Positions 51,406-59,167 of a DNA stretch of 64,000 bases are shown piece after piece. Both the position numbers and the translations under genes were made by a program. Positions within the stretch are counted from its first letter, which is position 1. Every line of letters begins with the position of its first letter. A model generated the notes under the pieces. It ran no database searches, had not been told where the DNA came from, and was given only the letters and a program-made list of their open reading frames with translations. Origin of the DNA: DASYFG01 sp036498565 (GTDB taxonomy: Bacteria; Bacillota; Bacilli; Lactobacillales; Lactobacillaceae); contig DASYFG010000004.1 in the NCBI GenBank assembly GCA_036498565.1, positions 434,001 through 498,000 on the forward strand, given 5' to 3'.

Positions 51406-51427
51406 ACTCATTACCAATAATTAAAAA

Positions 51428-52204
51428 TTAAGCGTTTTCGCCTTCAACGATGTTAGCGATTTCTTCGATTGATTCTGTTTGTGCGTCACCATCAACAAAT
51501 GCGTCTTCAGGGGCACCATCTTGACCTTGACGGCCTTCGATAACAGCATCAGCCATCTTGGCTGTGATCAAACGAACCGCACGGATAGCGTCATCGTTGG
51601 CTGGAACCTTAACGTCAACCAAGTCTGGGTTAGCGTTTGTGTCGATCATAGCCACAACTGGGATGTTCAACATCTTTGCTTCCTTAACGGCGTTTTCTTC
51701 CTTCTTAGGGTCGACAACGAACATCAAGTCTGGCAAACCAGGCATGTCTTTAACACCACCCAAGAACTTTTCCAACTTTTCACGTTGCTTGTTCAACAAA
51801 GCAACTTCCTTCTTTGGCAAAGCATCAAATGTACCATCTTCAGCCATTGCTTCCAAATCCTTCAAACGTTGGATACGTGTCTTGATTGTGTTCCAGTTTG
51901 TCAAAGTACCACCCAACCAACGGTGGTTGATGTAGTATTGACCAGCGCGCTTAGCTTCTTCAGCAATTGCGTCTGAAGCTTGCTTCTTTGTACCAACAAA
52001 CAAAATGTTAGCGCCGTCTTGTGAAGCGTTACGGATGTAGTTGTAAGCTTCGTCGACCAACTTAACTGTCTTTTGCAAGTCGATGATGTGAATACCATTA
52101 CGTTCTGTAAAGATGTATTCGTCCATCTTTGGGTCCCAACGACGTGTTTGGTGACCGAAGTGTACTCCTGCTTCGAGGAGTTCTTTCATTGAAATAACTG
52201 CCAT
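51428..52204 (-). CDS. rpsB: 30S ribosomal protein S2
   Basis: A 258-residue S2. MKELLEAGVHFGHQTRRWDPKMDEYIF is the classical N-terminal signature and VVAMIDTNANPDLVD the second. GGAGG precedes ATG 52204. It heads the rpsB-tsf-pyrH-frr block and has a long structured leader. Confidence 0.98.
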   Translation of the reverse strand: MAVISMKELLEAGVHFGHQTRRWDPKMDEYIFTERNGIHIIDLQKTVKLVDEAYNYIRNASQDGANILFVGTKKQASDAIAEEAKRAGQYYINHRWLGGTLTNWNTIKTRIQRLKDLEAMAEDGTFDALPKKEVALLNKQREKLEKFLGGVKDMPGLPDLMFVVDPKKEENAVKEAKMLNIPVVAMIDTNANPDLVDVKVPANDDAIRAVRLITAKMADAVIEGRQGQDGAPEDAFVDGDAQTESIEEIANIVEGENA

Positions 52205-52231
52205 GATATGGCCTCCTTAGGTTTTTCCTCC

Positions 52232-52284
52232 AGCAAACTCGCCGTGCGTTGTTACATTGCTGCACCTCAACGTACTCATTTGCT
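52232..52284 (-). promoter_or_regulatory. Structured 5' leader of rpsB, possible S2 autoregulatory site
   Basis: Between promoter and ribosome-binding site, AGCAAA pairs with TTTGCT and, nested inside, CGTTG pairs with CAACG. The fold ends just before the GGAGG region. r-protein leaders commonly bind their own product; that this one does is inference. Confidence 0.45.
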
Positions 52285-52315
52285 GTGTGTTTTTGACAAT
52301 TGATTGCCGTCAATT

Positions 52316-52344
52316 AGTTTACCAAATATTAAAGACTCTGGCAA
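52316..52344 (-). promoter_or_regulatory. rpsB promoter
   Basis: TTGCCA (52339-52344) and TAAACT (52316-52321), 17 nt apart, about 110 nt before the start codon. Confidence 0.75.
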
Positions 52345-52351
52345 CCCTTTT

Positions 52352-52618
52352 TTACCACTTGACCGCATGTTCGCGTAAGAATTGTTCTTTGCGAGCACGA
52401 GATAATTTTTTAAAAGCCGCCTCGGCTTTTAGCGCCTCACTTTTCGTGGCAAAAGCTTCGGCATAAATCAATTTTAGCGGATGACGGGATTTAACGCGCG
52501 TGAATTTGGCACCGAGACCGGCTTGATGCGTGGCAAAGCGTTTGCCTACATCATCGGTAAAACCGCCGTAAAACATGCCATCCGCTGTGTAAAGCACGTA
52601 AAAATAATACGGCTTCAT
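52352..52618 (-). CDS. GIY-YIG nuclease-superfamily protein
   Basis: An 88-residue single-domain GIY-YIG protein of the UPF0213/YhbQ-YazA type. YVLYTADGMFYGGFTDDVGKRFATHQ replaces the usual Y..G.T marks, with K/R and H residues of the active-site region. Biological role unknown. The ATG overlaps the methyltransferase stop as ATGA, the same pair found as yabB-yazA in Bacillus. Confidence 0.92.
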   Translation of the reverse strand: MKPYYFYVLYTADGMFYGGFTDDVGKRFATHQAGLGAKFTRVKSRHPLKLIYAEAFATKSEALKAEAAFKKLSRARKEQFLREHAVKW

Positions 52619-53370
52619 GACCACTTTTCTCCATATAAAATGTCATGCACGGCCGGCGTGTAATCGTTGTTTGCATCATAAGCAACCAGCGCTGGCAAAA
52701 TCCGGACGCCGCCTGGACGCCCAGCTTTGATTGCCTCAATGAGCACCATATTTGCCTCGCGATCGGGTTTGCCGTAGACAAATTGAATCCGTTTGACCAT
52801 CAATTTTCGTTCCGCAAACACCGCCATGATTTCCATCAAACGCTCTGGGCGATGCACCATGTAGAATTTACCGCCGGATTTGAGCAATTTCGCACCGACT
52901 TTGACCACACCAGCCAAATCAACCGTCACTTCATGTCGCGCCAAACGATAATGTTCATCCAAATTCTGCCGCGCTTCATCCGCAAAATAAGGCGGGTTCG
53001 TCAAAACCGTCTCGGCACTATTGGGCGCCAGTTCTTCAAACACCGTGCTCATGTCGCGATTGATGACCTGCACACGCGGCGTTAAATCATTCAACGCCAC
53101 ACTGCGCGTCGCCATCTCCGCCAAATCTGGTTGAATTTCAACTAACGCAACTTTGCCTAAAACTTTACGGGCATAAAAAAGACCAATCGCGCCCGTCCCC
53201 GCACCTAAATCCACGGTCAGACCGCGCCCAAGTTTACTAACGCCAGCAAAGTGCGCCAACAAAACAGCGTCTAATGAGTAAGCAAACATGTCCGGATTTT
53301 GAATAATTTTGATATTTTGAGAAGTCAGGCCGTCAATGCGTTCGCCTGCTTTTAAAAGTTTATCGCTCAT
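52615..53370 (-). CDS. tRNA1(Val) (adenine(37)-N6)-methyltransferase-type protein (TrmN6/YabB)
   Basis: A 251-residue class I methyltransferase. The SAM loop is VDLGAGTGAIGLFYARK (about residues 53-69) and the amino-methyltransferase motif is VLTNPPYF. Family assignment to TrmN6/YabB rests on these and on the GIY-YIG partner. No ribosome-binding site is present. A TATCAT lies seven nt before the ATG, so the mRNA may be nearly leaderless. Confidence 0.88.
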   Translation of the reverse strand: MSDKLLKAGERIDGLTSQNIKIIQNPDMFAYSLDAVLLAHFAGVSKLGRGLTVDLGAGTGAIGLFYARKVLGKVALVEIQPDLAEMATRSVALNDLTPRVQVINRDMSTVFEELAPNSAETVLTNPPYFADEARQNLDEHYRLARHEVTVDLAGVVKVGAKLLKSGGKFYMVHRPERLMEIMAVFAERKLMVKRIQFVYGKPDREANMVLIEAIKAGRPGGVRILPALVAYDANNDYTPAVHDILYGEKWS

Positions 53371-53377
53371 GTGGAAT

Positions 53378-53406
53378 ATGATACACTATTAAAGCGAACG
53401 TGTGAA
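53378..53406 (-). promoter_or_regulatory. Promoter of the trmN6-type gene
   Basis: TTCACA (53401-53406) and TATCAT (53378-53383), 17 nt apart. The -10 ends only seven nt before the start codon. The -35 lies in CGAACGTGTGAACG (53396-53409), whose first ten bases equal those of the lexA SOS box. Confidence 0.6.
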
Positions 53407-53445
53407 CGCGTTTGTTGAATTGATGATAAATATGGAGAAATCAGG

Positions 53446-54081
53446 ATGTTATACACTTTCATTCGCCAGATTGCCGCTGGTTTAATTTGGTTGATTAACG
53501 GCAAAATTACTTATATAAACCAAGATAAATTACCTAAAAATCAAAACTACGTGCTCGTCGGTCCGCACCGGACGTGGTGGGATCCCGTTTGGTATGCATT
53601 GGCGGCTTATCCGAAACGCTTTGTGTTCATGGCCAAAATTGAATTGTTCAAATTCAAACCTTTGGGCTGGTTGATTGGCCAATTAGGCGCTTTTCCAGTT
53701 GACCGCGACAATGTCGGCCCAAGCGTGATTAAAATCCCGGTTAAAGAATTGAAATCCGGCGATCGTTCGCTGATTATGTTCCCTTCTGGTTCGCGCCATT
53801 CTAACGAATTGAAATCTGGTGCCTTGCTGATTGCGCGCATGGCGGGCGTGCCTTTGGTGCCAGCCGTTTATCAAGGTCCCGTGAAATTCAGTGATTTGTT
53901 CAAACGCAACAACACCGTGGTTGCTTTCGGCGATCCAATCGTCATCGATCGCAAAACAAAGTTAGACGATGCCACCATCGCCGCTTACACCCAAGAAATG
54001 CAAACAGCATTCGATCGTTTGGACGCCCAAGTCAATCCAGCTTGGCATTATGTGGATCCTAATCCAAAAAATAACGACTAA
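53446..54081 (+). CDS. plsC: 1-acyl-sn-glycerol-3-phosphate acyltransferase
   Basis: A 211-residue membrane-associated acyltransferase making phosphatidic acid. The HX4D motif is VGPHRTWWDP. The usual FPEGTRS motif reads FPSGSRH here, a variant that keeps the phosphate-binding Gly and Arg but loses the Glu. ATG 53446 follows GGAGAAATC. Single gene on the plus strand with its own terminator. The motif change leaves some doubt about the exact acyl acceptor. Confidence 0.88.
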   Translation: MLYTFIRQIAAGLIWLINGKITYINQDKLPKNQNYVLVGPHRTWWDPVWYALAAYPKRFVFMAKIELFKFKPLGWLIGQLGAFPVDRDNVGPSVIKIPVKELKSGDRSLIMFPSGSRHSNELKSGALLIARMAGVPLVPAVYQGPVKFSDLFKRNNTVVAFGDPIVIDRKTKLDDATIAAYTQEMQTAFDRLDAQVNPAWHYVDPNPKNND

Positions 54082-54108
54082 AAAAGCCCCACTTGCGTGG
54101 GGTTTTTT
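54080..54108. terminator. Bidirectional terminator between plsC and yneF
   Basis: AAAAAAGCCCCAC-TTGC-GTGGGGTTTTTT hairpin between the convergent stop codons. Confidence 0.9.
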
Positions 54109-54110
54109 CA

Positions 54111-54329
54111 TTACTTTTGTTGCTTTTTCATTTGTTGCATCATTTGGTTCAACTTCTTTTGTGAAGGTTGTTGTCCCATTGATACCATCATTGATTTCAA
54201 CATGTCTTCGTTGATTGGTGGGTTCTTTTGCAAGTAAGACTTCATTGAGTTACGTGCCAAGAAGAATCCCGCTACCAAGCCAACCACAAGGGCCAACACG
54301 GCAATCAAAATCACTAATCCTGTGCTCAT
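54111..54329 (-). CDS. yneF: YneF-family small membrane protein
   Basis: A 72-residue protein with one N-terminal membrane helix (residues 4-25, glycine/alanine/valine-rich) and a tail KNPPINEDMLKSMMVSMGQQPSQKKLNQMMQQMKK. This is the UPF0154/YneF family of unknown function. AGGAG lies seven nt before ATG 54329. Confidence 0.92.
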   Translation of the reverse strand: MSTGLVILIAVLALVVGLVAGFFLARNSMKSYLQKNPPINEDMLKSMMVSMGQQPSQKKLNQMMQQMKKQQK

Positions 54330-54470
54330 GACATTTCTCCTTTAAACTAACTAACGTTAATAATAGCACATTTTAACGGTATTTTTCCACGGTGTTTGCC
54401 GGTTTTTTGCCTTGTTTTTTAACTTTGTCTAAAGTTGTTCGCTTATTTATTTTGTTTTTACTAAATTTAG

Positions 54471-54484
54471 CGAACGTGTGTTTG
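54471..54484 (+). promoter_or_regulatory. LexA (SOS) box at the lexA promoter
   Basis: CGAACGTGTGTTTG fits the Gram-positive LexA consensus CGAACRNRYGTTYG at every position and overlaps the lexA -35, so LexA should repress its own gene. Confidence 0.9.
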
Positions 54485-54510
54485 ATTTTTCGTATCAGGT
54501 TCGGTATACT
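54482..54510 (+). promoter_or_regulatory. lexA promoter
   Basis: TTGATT (54482-54487) and TATACT (54505-54510), 17 nt apart. Confidence 0.85.
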
Positions 54511-54540
54511 AACCATAGAATAAATCGAGGAAAAAACGCC

Positions 54541-55173
54541 ATGGTTCAAGAAAGCAAACAAATCGCCGTCTTGCGATTCATCTACGAAGCGCAAACAAAC
54601 AACGGCTTTCCCCCAACAGTTCGTGAAATTGGCGAAGCAGTTGGTCTCTCATCATCATCAACGATTCACGGTCACATCGAACGCTTGGCAAAAAAAGGCT
54701 ATCTTAACAAAGATCCTGAAAAGCCACGGGCCCGCGCCATCGAAATCACCGACAAAGGGTTAGAAATCTTAGGCATTTCAACCACCGCCGGTCGCATTCC
54801 AGTCATTGGCATGGTAACTGCGGGGCAACCGATTTTGGCCGTCGCTGAAGAAGCAACCGAATTTTTCCCAATTCCTGATCACTTGGTCCAATACGACGGT
54901 GATTTGTTCATGTTGAACGTCAAAGGCGATTCCATGATTGACATGGGGATTTTGAACGGCGACAAAGTCATCATCCGCAAGCAAGACAACGCCGACAACG
55001 GTGAAGTTGTCGTCGCCATGACCGAAGAAGACGAAGTCACGGTTAAGCGTTTCTTCAAAGAAGCCGATCATTTCCGTTTGCAACCGGAAAATACCTCGAT
55101 GGCACCAATTATTTTGAATCATGTCACCATTTTGGGTAAAGTTGTCGGACTTTATCGTGATGCTATTTATTAA
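54541..55173 (+). CDS. lexA: SOS repressor LexA
   Basis: A 210-residue repressor. The winged helix-turn-helix has FPPTVREIGEAVGLSSSSTIHGHI (about 23-46). The self-cleavage site is Ala94-Gly95, with catalytic Ser131 (GDSM) and Lys169. All parts are intact, so the SOS response is probably functional. ATG 54541 follows GAGG at a long ten-base spacing. The common Firmicutes neighbour yneA is not seen. Confidence 0.97.
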   Translation: MVQESKQIAVLRFIYEAQTNNGFPPTVREIGEAVGLSSSSTIHGHIERLAKKGYLNKDPEKPRARAIEITDKGLEILGISTTAGRIPVIGMVTAGQPILAVAEEATEFFPIPDHLVQYDGDLFMLNVKGDSMIDMGILNGDKVIIRKQDNADNGEVVVAMTEEDEVTVKRFFKEADHFRLQPENTSMAPIILNHVTILGKVVGLYRDAIY

Positions 55174-55207
55174 AAAGCTGCCCGCTTTTGCGGACAGCTT
55201 TTTTTGT
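55173..55207 (+). terminator. Intrinsic terminator after lexA
   Basis: AAAAGCTG-C-CCGC-TTTT-GCGG-A-CAGCTTTTTTT hairpin directly after the stop. It may also serve the converging gene at 55212. Confidence 0.88.
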
Positions 55208-55211
55208 CGGT

Positions 55212-55925
55212 TTATTGTTGTAAAGTCGTCGAACCATTTGGCAAAACAAGCCAGTTGCCGACAGTTCCAGTCGCACCACCTTGCTCTTTCAAAGCTTTAG
55301 ACTGTACTTTGACGGAATAAGTGCCATTAGGCAGCGCAAATCCTTGATAGGTCAAATCGCCATTTCCAGCGTCTTCCCCACTTTTCTGAAACTTTTGTTG
55401 TAGCCAGTTTGCAGCTTCTTCTTTATTGTGAACAACGACTTGGTAGGTTGTTTTATATGCGGGAGAACTAGGATCTATGCCTTTATATTTAGCAAATTTT
55501 TTGTTGTCTTCTCCAACTTGATTTGCGGGTTTGACAGTGGCATCACTGGCGTATACCAAATAATCCCCCACTTGACCCGCCACATCATCAGCATTGGGAC
55601 TAGCTACACCAACCGCATAAATATTATCTTCCTTCCCAATGAAAGTGTAAGATAATTGATCATTATTCAAATATTTTTTGACTTGATTAATCGCCTCATC
55701 AGAATCGTTAATTGCTAGTTTCTGGATTGAACTACTTGATGAAGATTGTGACGATTCATTGGTTGAGCTACTTTGCTTACTGGTAGTTGCCGATGAATCC
55801 GATTGTTTCGTTTGTTTTTCAATGTTTTGGTTGTCGTTTGCTTGATGCATGATTTGCGAACCTACAAGGCCGACTAGGCCCAGTACAGATACTGTTACTA
55901 CACCAATCGCTACTTTGTTAACCAT
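55212..55925 (-). CDS. Unknown membrane-anchored exported protein
   Basis: A 237-residue protein that I do not recognise. It has an N-terminal hydrophobic segment (about residues 5-24) without a lipobox cysteine, so it is probably a signal anchor. A serine/glutamine/threonine-rich linker follows (about 30-68), then a compact domain with KKYLNNDQLSYTFIGKEDN, TTYQVVVHNKEEAANWLQQK and GGATGTVGNWLVLPNG. GGAGGG precedes ATG 55925. Composition is more AT-rich than the core genes. It is likely displayed on the cell surface. Confidence 0.75.
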   Translation of the reverse strand: MVNKVAIGVVTVSVLGLVGLVGSQIMHQANDNQNIEKQTKQSDSSATTSKQSSSTNESSQSSSSSSIQKLAINDSDEAINQVKKYLNNDQLSYTFIGKEDNIYAVGVASPNADDVAGQVGDYLVYASDATVKPANQVGEDNKKFAKYKGIDPSSPAYKTTYQVVVHNKEEAANWLQQKFQKSGEDAGNGDLTYQGFALPNGTYSVKVQSKALKEQGGATGTVGNWLVLPNGSTTLQQ

Positions 55926-56045
55926 TATTCCCTCCTCTTCTGAGATTCATTTTTAATCTCTTGCCCATATTTTAACATTGTAAATGATGAAACCGAATTC
56001 ATTCGTTTTTCATCGCCAGCTGGCTTTATTTTTATGACGTAAATA

Positions 56046-56077
56046 AAAACTGCTCGACTTGCGAACAGTTTTTTGTC
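56046..56077 (-). terminator. Intrinsic terminator after the 56076 membrane gene
   Basis: ACTG-T/C-TCG...CGA-CAGT stem with T/A-rich flanks at the stop of the gene. It reads as AAAACTG...CAGTTTT in both directions. Confidence 0.65.
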
Positions 56078-57221
56078 ATTCATAGAATTTTGCGTCTTTA
56101 TTGTGCAGACGTATTTTATTATCATTCGTCAAATATTGTTCCTCGACAAAAACTAAAGTCCGTACCAGCGGTGTTTTCCCAACGCTTAGTTGATAAAGTT
56201 CAAGGACATACACATCGTTAAATCGATACACATTTTGCGCACGATAAGTCGAAATATTCATTTTCGTTGTTAACGTGGGTTCTACGTCCAAAAAATTGGT
56301 GAGTGCTTGCCGTAAAAACTGCCGTGATCGATAGGCATTCAGCGCGAAATTTCCATAAATAATAGCAAAAGGCACAATCAACACCATTGCGATTGTTGGC
56401 GAGGATTGCCAGAATAAGTCAATAAAAACCATTATCAAAATCACAAGTGCGACAATAATAGATATCATCGACTTTAACAAACTTTGTTGTTCGTATGTCG
56501 TATCTCTTTCATTGGTGATGGTTTTGACTTTTTGTTGATATTGTTGTGTGATTTCTGTAATTTTTTCTGGTTCAAGTTGCTGTTTTTCAGTGTCCAAAAT
56601 AAAACCAAATTGACCATGATAATAGTCCGATAACTTTTGTGCATCGACATCTGACAACAAATTTTTGGGTAAATACTGCACTTTTTGTTTAATCGGCACT
56701 AAGATGGATTTGCTATACACCCAATCTGCAATATAATAGTCAACTGTTTCCCAAACCGTAAATAATTGCCAGCGTCGATCAGAAACACGCGCTAAATGCT
56801 CGTCATAATGCCAAACAAAATCTTGCTCAACGTCCACGCCTTCAAAAGCCAACGCACCTTTTCGCCAAATTCGATAATTACGCCAATTAATGAGCGGGAA
56901 ATAGCCAAAAGTAACCGTAATAATCAGAAACATGATACTGACTTGCCATGCAATCAGATGTACTGCCAAACCCGCAATTGTGTAAATCATTCCCAATACA
57001 GCCGGTATAATGGCAAAAATGCTCATTAGCACGACTCCCCTAAACCAGAATAGACTACGAGCTGACTGTTTAATCGCGGGATTATTCAATTGCCGTGCCT
57101 GTTGTAAATACGCTTCATGTAAAACGGCAATCGTTTGTTTTGGTACCGTAAATTGTTTATTACTTAACGATATCAATGGCAATCGCTTTTGTAATTTTAC
57201 TTGTTCTTGCTGTTTATTCAT
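56076..57221 (-). CDS. Unknown four-helix membrane protein with weak YcxB-like features
   Basis: A 381-residue protein made of two similar halves: two membrane helices (about 58-110) plus a soluble part, then two more helices (about 258-300) plus a soluble part. The first soluble part has WQLFTVWETVDYYIADWVYSKSILVPIKQK, faintly like YcxB C-terminal domains; this is a guess. I start at ATG 57221, eight nt after GGAG. Its upstream region is a repeat of that in front of the 57450 gene. AT-rich. Confidence 0.7.
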   Translation of the reverse strand: MNKQQEQVKLQKRLPLISLSNKQFTVPKQTIAVLHEAYLQQARQLNNPAIKQSARSLFWFRGVVLMSIFAIIPAVLGMIYTIAGLAVHLIAWQVSIMFLIITVTFGYFPLINWRNYRIWRKGALAFEGVDVEQDFVWHYDEHLARVSDRRWQLFTVWETVDYYIADWVYSKSILVPIKQKVQYLPKNLLSDVDAQKLSDYYHGQFGFILDTEKQQLEPEKITEITQQYQQKVKTITNERDTTYEQQSLLKSMISIIVALVILIMVFIDLFWQSSPTIAMVLIVPFAIIYGNFALNAYRSRQFLRQALTNFLDVEPTLTTKMNISTYRAQNVYRFNDVYVLELYQLSVGKTPLVRTLVFVEEQYLTNDNKIRLHNKDAKFYE

Positions 57222-57246
57222 ATCCTTATCTCCCTTACATTCCACT

Positions 57247-57293
57247 AAAACCGGCTATCATTGAACAAGAACAATAGCAACAGCACACTCACA
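57247..57293. repeat. Direct repeat, copy 1, upstream of the 56076 gene
   Basis: A 47-bp stretch starting AAAACCGGCTATCATTG, 43 of 47 bases identical to 57880-57926. Both copies lie exactly 28 bases from the start codon of a minus-strand gene, so the repeat carries promoter and leader sequence. Confidence 0.9.
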
Positions 57294-57346
57294 TCCAACA
57301 AAATAACCCCGAAAAATTTAATCTCCATTCGCACTCGCACTTTTTC

Positions 57347-57443
57347 TTAAATTCTTGATACAAACGTTGCCCATCGCGCACGCCCGTCAAGCGGAATTGC
57401 GCTGTGTCTTGTTCATAATCCGTCACTTGATCGGCACTGCCAT
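57347..57443 (-). pseudogene. Remnant of the mvaS 3' end
   Basis: A 97-bp segment with 90 identical bases to the last 97 bp of mvaS (58009-58105). It encodes the last 32 residues of the synthase (GSADQVTDY... to LYQEFK) with two amino acid changes, but the stop codon is changed and the rest of the gene is missing. Most differences are silent, so the copy is old or derived from a related allele. It lies between two unknown genes, 662 bp from the original. Confidence 0.92.
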
Positions 57444-57449
57444 TTTTTG

Positions 57450-57854
57450 TTATTCTCCCGATTCACTATCCGCAGACAACGCATCAAACTCTGCCAATCG
57501 TGCTTTAATTTCGCCGAGTGTTGTACCGTTCGGATCAGTTGCAGGTGTCAAAATTTGTTTTTCACCACCGGCAGAAATTTCAAAATCTCCCGGACCCGAT
57601 AGAAAACCACCATCCGCATACAAAACAGGCGTGGCATCATCTCGATCACCAAACCAATCTGCACGGTCGGCTGCACTCATTGGTGCCAAAAACTTAAATG
57701 CAGCCAGAATAGTTGGATTTTCTTTTTCACTAGTACTAATTGGTGTACTGGGCACGACTGCAGGTGCTTCACTTTTGAACATTACGCTTCCAAAACCAAT
57801 TGCTGTAAGCGAAATACCGATCAACACAACACTCAGTGCTTTTTTATTTTTCAT
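57450..57854 (-). CDS. Unknown small exported protein
   Basis: A 134-residue protein not recognised by me. The N-terminus is a signal sequence or anchor (KNKKALSVVLIGISLTAIGFG), followed by a proline/serine linker and an acidic domain with FLAPMSAADRADWFGDRDDATPVLYADGG. No lipobox. ATG 57854 follows GGAGATGG. It shares its upstream 75 bp with the 56076 gene and stops directly beside the mvaS remnant, so it appears to sit on a duplicated unit. Confidence 0.7.
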   Translation of the reverse strand: MKNKKALSVVLIGISLTAIGFGSVMFKSEAPAVVPSTPISTSEKENPTILAAFKFLAPMSAADRADWFGDRDDATPVLYADGGFLSGPGDFEISAGGEKQILTPATDPNGTTLGEIKARLAEFDALSADSESGE

Positions 57855-57879
57855 TCCACCATCTCCCTGACATCACGTC

Positions 57880-57926
57880 AAAACCGGCTACCATTGAACA
57901 AAAACAATAGCACCAACACACTCACA
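57880..57926. repeat. Direct repeat, copy 2, upstream of the 57450 gene
   Basis: Partner of 57247-57293 (four mismatches in 47 bp), again 28 bases from the downstream start codon. It lies between that gene and the mvaS terminator. Confidence 0.9.
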
Positions 57927-57977
57927 CTTTTTAATAATTCTAGTCTTAACTAATCAAAATAGCAAATGATTTCACTT

Positions 57978-58006
57978 AAAAAGCCGAGCTCATCAGCTCG
58001 GCTTTT
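57978..58006 (-). terminator. Intrinsic terminator after mvaS
   Basis: AAAAGCCGAGCT-CATC-AGCTCGGCTTTT hairpin directly after the mvaS stop. Confidence 0.9.
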
Positions 58007-59156
58007 ATTTAAATTCTTGATACAAACGTTGGCCGTCGCGCACGCCCGTCAAACGGAATTGCGCTGTGTCTTGTGCATAATCTGTGATTTGATCGGCACT
58101 GCCATGCACCGCTGTTTGGAAAATGCGTTCGTAATCTGCGACGCTCACACGTTGGCGCGCGGCCAATAATGCGTCCACCGATGCGCCCAAACCTTTGGCA
58201 AATTCAGGTTGCAGCGTAATGCTATACCATTCGGCTTCTGCGCCGCTGCCGTAACTAAACACGCCCAGTTGGTCGCCCGCTTGCACTTTGCCATTTTCTA
58301 ACAAAGACAACAAGGCCAAATAGACTGACGCCGTGTACAAATTCCCCACCCGACGTGCATAAGTTTGGCTCGCGCTCAAGGCTGCCAAATGACGCACTTG
58401 CGTCGCTTCATCGACCGTTTCAATAACTTGATCCAACGCCTTTTTCCCTTGTTTGGTATAAGGCAAATGGAAAGCCACGCCTGCCAAATCCGTCAAAGAA
58501 CGACCGGCGCGTTGGTACAAAGTCAAAAACATTTCCTTGTAAACTTCGGTTGAATATTTACCATCGACGAGCGCTTCCGTGCGATCTAATGGCCGCCAGA
58601 AATCCATCACGTCTTGGCTCATGTAAACCGAATCGTCGTTGATCACGGCAATCTGTGGATCGGCCGCCACTAACATCGCCACGGCCCCGCCGCCTTGCGT
58701 CACTTCGCCGGCCGTAGCCAAACCATAACGCGCAATGTCACTGGCAATGACGAGCGCCTTTTTTTCTGGGTGGCGCGCGACGTAATCACGCGCTTGCATC
58801 AAACCATACGTGCCGGCGTAGCAAGCTTGTTTTAATTCAATTGTCCGTACAAATGGTGATAAGCCTAACAAATTTTGGACGTAAACCGCCCCTGATTTTG
58901 AGTGGTCAATACCTGATTCTGTGGCAAAAATGACCATATCAATCGCGTCTTTATCCGCTTCAGTCAAAAATTGAACGGCCGCGTTGGCGCCCATGGTCAC
59001 CACATCTTGTGAATTTGGGATGACGGCTTGCTCGTCTTGACCAATGCCGATTGTGAATTTATTCGGATCAATGCCGCGCGCTTGCGCTAATTCAACTAAA
59101 TCAACGTACAAATGTGGCGTATAAAAACCAATTTTGTCCAAACCAACTTGTGTCAT
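58005..59156 (-). CDS. mvaS: Hydroxymethylglutaryl-CoA synthase
   Basis: A 383-residue thiolase-fold enzyme making HMG-CoA for the mevalonate route to isoprenoids, which also feeds UppS in this window. The catalytic triad is visible as E80 (FATESGIDHSKS), C112 (ELKQACYAGTYGL) and H230 (VAFHLPYTKQG). AAAGGAG precedes ATG 59156. It is 11 nt behind the LacI-type gene, so probably co-transcribed with it. Its 3' end is partly duplicated downstream. Confidence 0.96.
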   Translation of the reverse strand: MTQVGLDKIGFYTPHLYVDLVELAQARGIDPNKFTIGIGQDEQAVIPNSQDVVTMGANAAVQFLTEADKDAIDMVIFATESGIDHSKSGAVYVQNLLGLSPFVRTIELKQACYAGTYGLMQARDYVARHPEKKALVIASDIARYGLATAGEVTQGGGAVAMLVAADPQIAVINDDSVYMSQDVMDFWRPLDRTEALVDGKYSTEVYKEMFLTLYQRAGRSLTDLAGVAFHLPYTKQGKKALDQVIETVDEATQVRHLAALSASQTYARRVGNLYTASVYLALLSLLENGKVQAGDQLGVFSYGSGAEAEWYSITLQPEFAKGLGASVDALLAARQRVSVADYERIFQTAVHGSADQITDYAQDTAQFRLTGVRDGQRLYQEFK

Positions 59157-59167
59157 AATCCTCTCCT

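Noticed and set aside
54373..54594. Basic 73-codon minus-strand ORF across the lexA promoter (a possible divergent SOS gene)
   Set aside because: It has no ribosome-binding site at any plausible start, it runs through the lexA promoter and SOS box, and it does not resemble YneA or other SOS inhibitors.
55925..56125. 66-codon minus-strand ORF between the two unknown genes
   Set aside because: It overlaps the end and terminator of the 56076 gene and the leader of the 55212 gene, with no start site and no coding character.
57450..57854. 134-residue ORF as a shifted fragment of mvaS
   Set aside because: Only the flanking 97 bp match mvaS. The ORF has its own start, ribosome-binding site and signal sequence and no resemblance to the synthase.
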